In this document: piece by piece, positions 1 to 6,341 of the stretch
How positions within the stretch are numbered: position 1 is the first letter of the stretch
Layout: every line of letters begins with the position of its first letter
Assembly: GCA_035306725.1 (NCBI GenBank)
Contig: DATGNN010000175.1
Location: 1 to 25,077 of the forward strand
Reading direction: 5' to 3'
From: JAAYEB01 sp035306725
GTDB lineage: Bacteria; Fibrobacterota; Chitinivibrionia; Chitinivibrionales; Chitinispirillaceae
Length of the DNA: 25,077 bases
Notes under the pieces: model-generated
Database searches by the model: none
Seen by the model: only the letters and a program-made list of their open reading frames with translations
What the model was told of the DNA's origin: nothing
Made by a program: the position numbers and the translations under genes

Positions 1-8
1 AAAAAATT

Positions 9-126
<118 letters not shown>

Positions 127-134
127 TTATATTT

Positions 135-169
135 AAAGCCTTCGTCATATTTTGACGAAGGCTTTTTTT
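135..169 (+). terminator. Intrinsic terminator of the rRNA operon
   Basis: A perfect 13-bp inverted repeat (135-147 with 153-165) encloses a 5-nt loop and ends in a run of seven T (163-169), the first three of which are also paired. It starts about ten bases after the 5S gene. This is a textbook rho-independent terminator reading to the right. Confidence 0.95.
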
Positions 170-447
170 ATGATAGTCAACTGTTTACCCGGTTCTAATA
201 AATTTATATCTACAAAATATTATGATTAAGCAAAATCATCTTATCGTATGATTGTCTTTCTCACGCCTACAACATCAATTTAATGTTATAGTTCTGTTTC
301 TAATTTCGGATATTTTATAGCTACTGCTTGAGCCGTGTACACTCGGCGACCCTGATAATTTTTCATCTATTACAAAAATATATACACGAAACGTTCAAAA
401 ACTGGTATTCTATATTTGTTGTGAGTCAGGACACCTGTTTATGATCC

Positions 448-479
448 TTATAATTATTTTCAATAAATATTATAATTAT
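448..479. repeat. Two 10-bp direct repeats spaced 22 bp apart
   Basis: TTATAATTAT occurs at 448-457 and again at 470-479, a centre-to-centre distance of 22 bp (about two helical turns). Each copy contains the palindrome ATAATTAT. They lie about 125 bp upstream of the nucleotidyltransferase gene and could be a dimer-binding operator, but AT-rich DNA produces such repeats easily. Confidence 0.45.
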
Positions 480-519
480 CAAAAAGATAAAAGGAAATGT
501 ATCCACAATGAGCTTTATA

Positions 520-548
520 TTGAAATCATACAAAAACACATATAAAAT
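520..548 (+). promoter_or_regulatory. Candidate promoter for the 604-3914 operon
   Basis: TTGAAA (520-525) and TAAAAT (543-548) are separated by 17 bp, a reasonable sigma-70-type arrangement 56 bp before the start codon. The surrounding DNA is so AT-rich that chance matches are likely. The call rests on position and spacing only. Confidence 0.3.
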
Positions 549-590
549 CAATTAGTTAAAGAAAAGGAAAAATTAAGCGGAAACTCCTAA

Positions 591-603
591 AGGAGGAAAT
601 TAG
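591..603 (+). promoter_or_regulatory. Strong Shine-Dalgarno, possibly in a small hairpin
   Basis: AGGAGG (591-596) lies 7 nt before the ATG at 604, close to a perfect anti-SD match, and fixes the start of the nucleotidyltransferase. CTCC at 584-587 can pair with GGAG at 592-595 across a 4-nt loop, so the site might be partly masked. The stem is only 4 bp. Confidence 0.7.
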
Positions 604-1641
604 ATGAATCTGAGCGGAAGTAAAGCAGAAGTAAGCGATTACAATAAATTTAATACATCTCCAGTATTGGCAGAACAAGCTTTTTGCTGTCTTGAACTGG
701 TCGCACAACTGGTAAAATCAGGTTTGTCATTCCAGTTTAAAGGTGGTAATTCCCTTCTGATAATTCTTGATAAACCAAAAAGATTTTCAATAGACGTGGA
801 TATAGCTACTGATGAAAATGTGGAAAGAATAGAAACTATTCTTCAGCAGATCGTAAACAAAGATAGCTTTTTCAAAAAATGGGAAAAGAGACAGCATAAA
901 ACCAAGCCATGGATACCATTGAAAAGTTATTATCTGTTTTATGATTCAAAAATCGGTAACAATTCTGATTCCTCAATAATGCTTGATGTGCAGTTGGGCC
1001 GAAGTCCGTACAGAACCGAGATGAAAAAGATAAAATGTGAAAAATTGTACGAAAGCGATTTGGAAGTTGAAGTACCATTACCTTCATCGATAATAGGAGA
1101 CAAATTACTTACACTCGGACCATATACACTCGGTATTCCGGTAGGAAAAGGAAAAGGAGCACAAAGATTGAAACATGTTCATGACATAAGCAGACTGCTT
1201 AAAACAAAACCATCAATAATCGAAATCAGAAAAAGTTTCATTGCATGTCTCAATAACGAAAAATTGATACAAAAATGCTCTTTTGATGCGGAACAGGTTA
1301 TAGAGGATACAATGAAATTATGCAGTTCAGTAATGCGTACAGAAAATGCTTTGGATGAAAAAACGAAAATTGTTCTCAAAGAAATAAATAATGGGATTAA
1401 ACCATTTTCATCTCACCTTTTTAATCCTGATTATGGCTGGAAAGAGTTGCAAAATGATATGTCAAGTGTCGCTTTATGTTTAAGTGGCATCCAAAACAAA
1501 AAAATAACCGATTTTGATTTTAATAATGTATTGGAAGGAATGGGTGAAGGGAGTCCTTTATCGAAAGAGTTTAATACCAAAAGCAGCATGGCTGTTTTGA
1601 ATTGGGAAATAGTACATAACTGGAGAAAAGGATTAAAATGA
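604..1641 (+). CDS. AbiEii/AbiGii-type nucleotidyltransferase (toxin-like)
   Basis: 345 aa. The N-terminal half has the nucleotidyltransferase signature of the AbiEii toxin family: KGGNS at 46-50, then RFSIDVDI at 60-67 with the two metal-binding aspartates D64 and D66. A third acidic strand is likely at D128 (MLDVQ). The downstream block with GDK at 165-167 and HVHD at 191-194 matches the family's conserved K...D region. In the known AbiE type IV system, AbiEii transfers nucleotides to tRNA and is countered by AbiEi, a winged-helix protein encoded upstream. No AbiEi gene is seen here; instead a 52-codon ORF overlaps the 3' end by 4 bp. The strong SD at 591-596 supports the start. Family assignment is good. 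Whether it acts as a toxin, a defence protein or something else is inference. Confidence 0.8.
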   Translation: MNLSGSKAEVSDYNKFNTSPVLAEQAFCCLELVAQLVKSGLSFQFKGGNSLLIILDKPKRFSIDVDIATDENVERIETILQQIVNKDSFFKKWEKRQHKTKPWIPLKSYYLFYDSKIGNNSDSSIMLDVQLGRSPYRTEMKKIKCEKLYESDLEVEVPLPSSIIGDKLLTLGPYTLGIPVGKGKGAQRLKHVHDISRLLKTKPSIIEIRKSFIACLNNEKLIQKCSFDAEQVIEDTMKLCSSVMRTENALDEKTKIVLKEINNGIKPFSSHLFNPDYGWKELQNDMSSVALCLSGIQNKKITDFDFNNVLEGMGEGSPLSKEFNTKSSMAVLNWEIVHNWRKGLK

Positions 1642-1796
1642 AAATTGATCCAAAAATCGATAATTTAAGATCGCTTGCAGAAAAAATAAAAAAGAAAACA
1701 GGTACCGAATTATTAAACGAATATGAGATACTCCTACTTGCTTCAGAAGAGATTGCGCGTACCTATACCTATAAAGAGAAAAAATATACAGAATAA
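1638..1796 (+). CDS. 52-aa hypothetical protein, possible partner of the nucleotidyltransferase
   Basis: This short ORF begins with an ATG that overlaps the TGA of the preceding gene (ATGA at 1638-1641), so it is probably translated by coupling. It ends 5 bp before the next gene, which keeps the operon tightly packed. The product starts MKIDPKIDNLRSLAEKIKKK, is highly charged and looks mostly helical, with the segment ELLNEYEILLLASEEIA forming a probable amphipathic helix. I do not recognise a family and see no DNA-binding motif. Its place directly after a toxin-like nucleotidyltransferase suggests a small cognate partner or antitoxin, but that is inference from position only. Confidence 0.6.
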   Translation: MKIDPKIDNLRSLAEKIKKKTGTELLNEYEILLLASEEIARTYTYKEKKYTE

Positions 1797-1801
1797 TAAA
1801 A

Positions 1802-3310
1802 ATGCATAAATATTTGATTATTCTTCCAAATAATTTAGGTGATGTTATAACATCAATACCTGTACTCGAAGGATTGAAAAAAAAGGACCAAACCTCTGAG
1901 ATTACATTTTTAGTGGAGAATGGGTTTGAAGCCGGAATAGAATGCAATCAATATTGTGACCGGTTGATAAGATTTGACAGGGAAAAAACAAGGGAATATA
2001 TCAGAAGCGAATGGCAAAATGGAATAAGATATCTGGACCAATTCATTCAAGAGCTTAGACAGGAATCATTTGATATCATAATAAACCTTTCACAGAATAC
2101 CTACATTTCCTATATCGTTTCACTTTTAAAAGGGGCCGAAAAAAGGGGAATGTATTTTTTGCCAGAAGGCAATTTTGCTGTTAATGATGAATGGAGTCTG
2201 TATTTATATGCTATTCCTTATGCAAGACAGTTTAATTGTTTACACGTTACAGATGTATACAAAAGAATTGCGGGTGTACAAAGTTTTGCAACAGAGAGTA
2301 AAATAATACTCCGGGAAGATGAAATAAAAAAAGCAAAAAAGTTTATTGAAGGAATTACTGCTAATTCAACTTTTAGGAAAGTCATATTTCAATGCGGTGC
2401 AGCATGGAGGGTAAAACGATGGCCTTCAGAGTATTTTGTAAATCTTGGGAGAAAACTTGTTGGTGACGGGTATTTTATCCTGATCACCGGAGCACCACAG
2501 GAGTTTGAATCAGCAAAGAAAATTCAGGAGGGAATAGGTGAAAACTGTGCTGTTACAACAGGTAAACTCAGTTTTCGTGAAACAGTTGCACTTCTGTTGT
2601 TCACAGAATGCTGTATAACGGCCGACACAGCTCTTATGCATGCTGCTTCAGCGCTTAATCGAAAAGTAATAGCTTTGTTCGGACCAACCAGTCCAATAGA
2701 AACCGGCCCATACGGATCCGGTCATACTGTTCTTGCAGGAAAATGCTCCGATCGACCCTGCTTCAATAAAAACTGTTCGTCAAACAGGTGCTTAAAAGGG
2801 ATTCTTCCGGAAACCGTTTATTCATGTTTTCATAACCGGTTTCCAGATAACAGCGGGTGTGATATTTTCAAAACTGAATTATCGGATGGAATCTATAAAC
2901 TTATACCTGCTGTTTCAAAAACAGAACAGTATTATAATGAAACCGGTGCTGTTGTATCAAGAAAATTTCTGGAATCCTGGATACCGGTTTCTTTTGATAA
3001 TACTTCTAAACAGATCCGCTGTGAAGCAAATATTTATACAAAAGAAATCAGTAAGATGGAAAAAGAACTTGTAGAATATCTTTCGGATAACGATATTTCA
3101 CACATACAACAGTATGAAAAAATACACGGTGGATTATCCGGATCTGATGGTATAACTGCATTCTGGAATGCCATACTAAACTTGAGGCTTAACAGTATCC
3201 CTGTATTGAAACCGTTAACTGGTATTAAAGAGAGCATAAAAATAATTGCAAAGACAGAAAATCAAATCAGACAATCTGTTGAAAACGAAATGCACACTCT
3301 GCAAAAGTGA
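1802..3310 (+). CDS. Glycosyltransferase family 9 (heptosyltransferase-like) with C-terminal extension
   Basis: 502 aa. Residues 1-345 fit the GT9/ADP-heptose:LPS heptosyltransferase fold: an N-terminal PNNLGDV loop (9-15), a second-domain entry with RVKRWPSE (203-210), and the nucleotide-sugar motif ADTALMHAASAL (274-285) with the family D-x(4)-H (D275, H280). A cysteine-rich block follows (C315, C320, C325, C330). GT9 enzymes transfer heptose or related sugars to LPS core on the cytoplasmic face of the inner membrane. About 155 residues (348-502) lie beyond the usual end; they look helical and I do not recognise them. The ATG follows the 52-codon ORF by 5 bp with no clear SD, suggesting coupling. 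The gene overlaps the next by up to 65 bp. The acceptor and donor cannot be told from sequence. Confidence 0.88.
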   Translation: MHKYLIILPNNLGDVITSIPVLEGLKKKDQTSEITFLVENGFEAGIECNQYCDRLIRFDREKTREYIRSEWQNGIRYLDQFIQELRQESFDIIINLSQNTYISYIVSLLKGAEKRGMYFLPEGNFAVNDEWSLYLYAIPYARQFNCLHVTDVYKRIAGVQSFATESKIILREDEIKKAKKFIEGITANSTFRKVIFQCGAAWRVKRWPSEYFVNLGRKLVGDGYFILITGAPQEFESAKKIQEGIGENCAVTTGKLSFRETVALLLFTECCITADTALMHAASALNRKVIALFGPTSPIETGPYGSGHTVLAGKCSDRPCFNKNCSSNRCLKGILPETVYSCFHNRFPDNSGCDIFKTELSDGIYKLIPAVSKTEQYYNETGAVVSRKFLESWIPVSFDNTSKQIRCEANIYTKEISKMEKELVEYLSDNDISHIQQYEKIHGGLSGSDGITAFWNAILNLRLNSIPVLKPLTGIKESIKIIAKTENQIRQSVENEMHTLQK

Positions 3311-3914
3311 AAACTGTGAATTTCTTTGTAAAGATAAACGTCGTTCTTTTCTGTATTGTAATGATTGTGGTCTGATCTTTGTCCCGCCATATGATCATGT
3401 AAATTTATCTGAAGAGAAACTCAGATATGATAAACACAATAATACGGTAAATAACAAAGGGTATGTAAAGTTTTTGGAGGAAGTCGTAAAAACAGTGGAA
3501 GAACATACAGAAAAAGATTCTCATATTCTGGATTTTGGATGCGGAAAAGCTGCTGTTTTGGTACATTTGTTGGAAAAAAGAGGTTACAGGTGTGTCGGGT
3601 ATGATCCCTTTTACAAAACAGGTTGTGACCAGGTTAATTCAGGATTTGATATAGTAATATTGTGTGAAGTTATTGAACATCTGCGTGCACTTGATACTGA
3701 ACTCGATTTCATAAAATCGCTTTTTAAACCCAGAAGTAAAGTTATAATAAGAACTCAGCTTTATAAAACCCCGGATTCAATCTCTAACTGGTGGTATGCC
3801 AGAGATATTACACATATTAACTTTTTTTCGAAAAAATCAATTGAACTTGTTGGTTTAAAAATCGGTTTGGAACTTGTTTCTGTCCGCAATGAAGATATTT
3901 TTATTTTTGCCTGA
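3246..3914 (+). CDS. Class I SAM-dependent methyltransferase with N-terminal Cys motifs
   Basis: 222 aa from a TTG. Two CxxC pairs (C16/C19 and C38/C41) form a probable zinc-ribbon head. A Methyltransf_23-type domain follows, with motif I ILDFGCG at 94-100, an acidic ribose-binding residue at D120 and the post-motif FDIVILCEVIEHL. A WWYARDITHINFF segment near residue 180 is typical of sugar or lipid methyltransferases found in polysaccharide loci. The start is uncertain: TTG at 3246 has a GAGAG about 11 nt upstream, while TTG at 3279 would sit just before the first CxxC. The 5' end overlaps the GT9 gene by 65 bp, so the two are probably co-translated and may modify the same glycan. The 3' end overlaps the convergent metallophosphoesterase by 14 bp. 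Confidence 0.82.
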   Translation: MQRQKIKSDNLLKTKCTLCKSENCEFLCKDKRRSFLYCNDCGLIFVPPYDHVNLSEEKLRYDKHNNTVNNKGYVKFLEEVVKTVEEHTEKDSHILDFGCGKAAVLVHLLEKRGYRCVGYDPFYKTGCDQVNSGFDIVILCEVIEHLRALDTELDFIKSLFKPRSKVIIRTQLYKTPDSISNWWYARDITHINFFSKKSIELVGLKIGLELVSVRNEDIFIFA

Positions 3915-4713
3915 TACTGAGATCTGTTTCAGATACTGTCTTTACAATAATATCATTTTCATTAACAGTTATATAATTGAACGAAACCGGTATAGCCGGG
4001 TTGAAACGGACCTCATTATCGGATGCCAAAATACGGAACTGACAAAACGGACTTGGAGCGCTTGAGTAAATAACACCGTCGTGGTTTATACAGGTCGGGT
4101 TGTGAATATGTCCATAGAAAACAGCACGGATATTTGCAGGTGAACAGTGTATGATCTCCAGAAACCGTTTGTTGTTCAGTAATGTCATTTCATTGTCCAC
4201 CCACGGACAATCCAGTTGTAATGGCGGGAAATGGATAAAGACAATGATTTCGAAACTGGTGTTGTCAAGAATATGGTTGTAGAGTATATCACCGTCTTCT
4301 CTGGAAAAAATGCCATGATTGTCACCCTCTCCAGCGCCTTTAAGATTTAAAAATACAAACTGGTATTGGTTAACGGAAAACGAGTATAACAAATCAGAAC
4401 TTTGAGAACAGTGAGATGCTTCTGTCTGAATCTTTTTTATAACATTTGAATTATCATGATTTCCTGTAATAAAGTAAACAGGGTAATCAACTGTTCGGAA
4501 CAGCTTCCGGGCCAGTGATATTGCACTATTTTGGGGCCTGTTGACAATATCTCCGGTATGAACAACAAAATCGAAAGGTGAATTGAATACAGATATGAGT
4601 TTGAGCAGTTTGTTTGTACAGTTGAATGTATTTTTACCATAAAGGGTAAAATCTTTCGATTCACCAATATGGGTATCACTGATATGGATAAAACGAATTG
4701 TATTTGTTCCCAT
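3901..4713 (-). CDS. CpdA-like calcineurin-type metallophosphoesterase
   Basis: 270 aa. All metal-binding motifs of the class III cyclic-nucleotide phosphodiesterase/Icc family appear in order: SDTHIG with D13 and H15, HTGDIVN with G54-D55, GNHD at 84-87, FIHFPP, and GHIH in the C-terminal third. Such enzymes use a Mn/Fe dimetal centre to hydrolyse phosphodiester bonds; cAMP is the known substrate of CpdA, but the substrate here is not determined by sequence. No signal peptide is visible, so it should be cytosolic. It is the last gene of the minus-strand series, separated from the sugar phosphotransferase by a 176-bp hairpin-rich spacer, so it may have its own promoter. Its 3' end overlaps the convergent methyltransferase by 14 bp with no terminator between them. 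Confidence 0.87.
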   Translation of the reverse strand: MGTNTIRFIHISDTHIGESKDFTLYGKNTFNCTNKLLKLISVFNSPFDFVVHTGDIVNRPQNSAISLARKLFRTVDYPVYFITGNHDNSNVIKKIQTEASHCSQSSDLLYSFSVNQYQFVFLNLKGAGEGDNHGIFSREDGDILYNHILDNTSFEIIVFIHFPPLQLDCPWVDNEMTLLNNKRFLEIIHCSPANIRAVFYGHIHNPTCINHDGVIYSSAPSPFCQFRILASDNEVRFNPAIPVSFNYITVNENDIIVKTVSETDLSIRQK

Positions 4714-4749
4714 ATTTAATTCGTACCTAAATAGAGACGATTAATTTAC

Positions 4750-4893
4750 AGCTTGTCCCGCAGTGCGGGAATGAGCTGCATAGCGGCGTTAAGCAGAAAG
4801 GGTTTATGGCTGTGAAGGTCATATCTACCTGGTGATACGACCAGTTTTGGTCGTATAGTTAAGGAAGATCTGAACAGCATATTAACTGTTCAG
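4750..4893. repeat. Cluster of three hairpins in the spacer downstream of the sugar phosphotransferase
   Basis: Three inverted repeats lie within about 145 bp. The first is 4750-4777, a TCCCG/CGGGA core extended by AGCT arms. The second is 4835-4856, a perfect 9-bp stem ATACGACCA/TGGTCGTAT with a 4-nt loop. The third is 4870-4893, an 8-bp stem CTGAACAG/CTGTTCAG that covers the stop codon of the sugar phosphotransferase. None is followed by a good T-run on either strand, so they are poor intrinsic terminators. A copy of a dispersed repeat (4793-4823) lies between the first and second. Confidence 0.6.
4793..4823 (+). repeat. Dispersed intergenic repeat, copy A
   Basis: These 31 nt (GCAGAA at the left end, GTGAAGGTCATA at the right) match the reverse complement of 19209-19240 with two substitutions and one indel. 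Both copies are intergenic and about 14 kb apart. The identity is far beyond chance and suggests a genome-wide repeat family or a shared RNA or protein target. Confidence 0.7.
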
Positions 4894-6335
4894 TGAGCGC
4901 CTTTACCAGTAAATACAACCAGAAAAGTTCTCAGAAGAATTTTTACATCCAGAGAAACAGACATGTTCTCAAAGTAGTAAAGGTCATACATGACTTTCTG
5001 CTTTACATCTTCAATAGACGAATCATATTTATGTTTAACCTGAGCCCATCCTGTAATACCAGGTTTCATTTTGATTCTTCGAATATACCATGGGATTTCC
5101 TGTTTAAGCTGTTCAACAAAAAAGGGACGTTCCGGCCTGGGGCCAACAAGGCTCATTTCACCTTTTAACACATTTAGAAATTGAGGAATTTCATCAAGTC
5201 TTGTTTTCCTGATAAATTTCCCCAGTGGCGTGATTCGGGGATCGTTTTCGGCTGCCCATTGAGGACCGGAATATTTTTCTGCATCCTGATACATTGAGCG
5301 AAATTTATACATTGTAAAAATTCTGCCATTTTGTCCAACGCGGGTTTGTTTAAAAACTGCCGGACCCTTTGAAGTCAAACGGATAATTGCAGCCAGGATC
5401 AGCCATAGAGGTGCACCAATTGATAGAATCAAAAAAGACACAATCATATCCATCAATCGTTTTACCTGTGCTTCCCAGCCAGGCATGTGATCCTGCAAAA
5501 GGACCATCAATGGAATACCGAAGACCTGATGAGTTTTGAGATGACCGCTAATGACATCCATTAATGAAGGAACCATGTAGATGTTAACACTGATGTCTCC
5601 GCAGTATTCCAGAATTTTGAGAATTTCATTTGGAGATGCACTTACATGAGCGATTATCAAAGCGGCAGCTTTTTCCTGTTTGACAATTTGGGGGATGTGG
5701 GAATATTTGCCAAGAATTTTATAGCCTTCAAACTCTGAATTTCGTTTCCTGCCATCATCATCAATAAAACCGGATACCTTATATCCAAGTTGCGGATATT
5801 TGGATAAATCTTTTACAAGCCGTGCGCCTGATGAATTAGCACCAATTATTATTACATTACTAACTGCTATTCCACGTGAAAAGAGCAGAGTAAGAAATGT
5901 GTGTATTGTGAACCTGTTTATTGCTGCAAAAAACAGCATGCACCCGCCATAAGTGAACAGAACAGCAAATTTGGTTTTGGTAATCAACTGATGAAAGTCA
6001 CCAGTGTGTGCAAAATCGATGATCTGTTGGGCACTGGTTACAAGAAAAAGAAAGAAAATACCGATAATAACTGTTCGGGTAACCACAAAAAGTTCATCAA
6101 TTCGGGATTCTTTATACCAGTCTCTGTACAACCCGGTCAGGAAAAAGAGGATGACCCACATTATAGTCAGTGTCAGTGCCGGCGTACCAAAGTAAGTAAA
6201 GTCGATATATGGATCAAAAGCTTCAGGGAAAAGATTGGATTTATACCTTAGCCAGAAAGCCGAGAACAGGGCGATATTGACAGCAAGTATATCGAAACAA
6301 AATGTTAATAGTTTTTCTAATAAACGAATAACCAT
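4890..6335 (-). CDS. Polyprenyl-phosphate sugar-1-phosphate transferase (WbaP/WcaJ type)
   Basis: 481 aa. The N-terminal part has about four membrane segments (around 8-28, 52-70, 86-104, 122-145). A Rossmann-like CoA-binding domain (about 158-260) follows, starting SNVIIIGANSSGARLV. The catalytic C-terminal PNPT domain (290-481) has its re-entrant hydrophobic helix at 297-319, KFRSM at 344-348, the catalytic pair D381-E382 in TRLDEIPQF, and GPRPERPFF at 398-406. The family attaches a sugar-1-phosphate to undecaprenyl phosphate at the inner membrane, the first step of an O-antigen or exopolysaccharide unit. The length is normal for the long subfamily. It starts 6 bp after apgM, so it shares the threonine operon transcript, an unexpected pairing. 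No SD is obvious. The sugar specificity cannot be read from sequence. Confidence 0.9.
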   Translation of the reverse strand: MVIRLLEKLLTFCFDILAVNIALFSAFWLRYKSNLFPEAFDPYIDFTYFGTPALTLTIMWVILFFLTGLYRDWYKESRIDELFVVTRTVIIGIFFLFLVTSAQQIIDFAHTGDFHQLITKTKFAVLFTYGGCMLFFAAINRFTIHTFLTLLFSRGIAVSNVIIIGANSSGARLVKDLSKYPQLGYKVSGFIDDDGRKRNSEFEGYKILGKYSHIPQIVKQEKAAALIIAHVSASPNEILKILEYCGDISVNIYMVPSLMDVISGHLKTHQVFGIPLMVLLQDHMPGWEAQVKRLMDMIVSFLILSIGAPLWLILAAIIRLTSKGPAVFKQTRVGQNGRIFTMYKFRSMYQDAEKYSGPQWAAENDPRITPLGKFIRKTRLDEIPQFLNVLKGEMSLVGPRPERPFFVEQLKQEIPWYIRRIKMKPGITGWAQVKHKYDSSIEDVKQKVMYDLYYFENMSVSLDVKILLRTFLVVFTGKGAH

Positions 6336-6341
6336 TTTAAG

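Larger units (their letters stand above)
170..603. other. AT-rich intergenic spacer, no gene seen
   Basis: This is about 430 bp between the rRNA terminator and the first plus-strand gene. I find no convincing ORF, tRNA or antitoxin gene in it. It contains an imperfect palindrome at 332-347 (GCCG/CGGC arms around TGTACA), a pair of 10-bp direct repeats at 448-457 and 470-479, a weak promoter candidate at 520-548 and a strong ribosome binding site at 591-596. The spacer is visibly richer in A and T than the minus-strand housekeeping genes. Confidence 0.6.

Noticed and set aside
4835..4856. Hairpin as an intrinsic terminator
   Set aside because: The 9-bp stem is perfect but neither strand has a T-run after it, so I list it only as a structural repeat.
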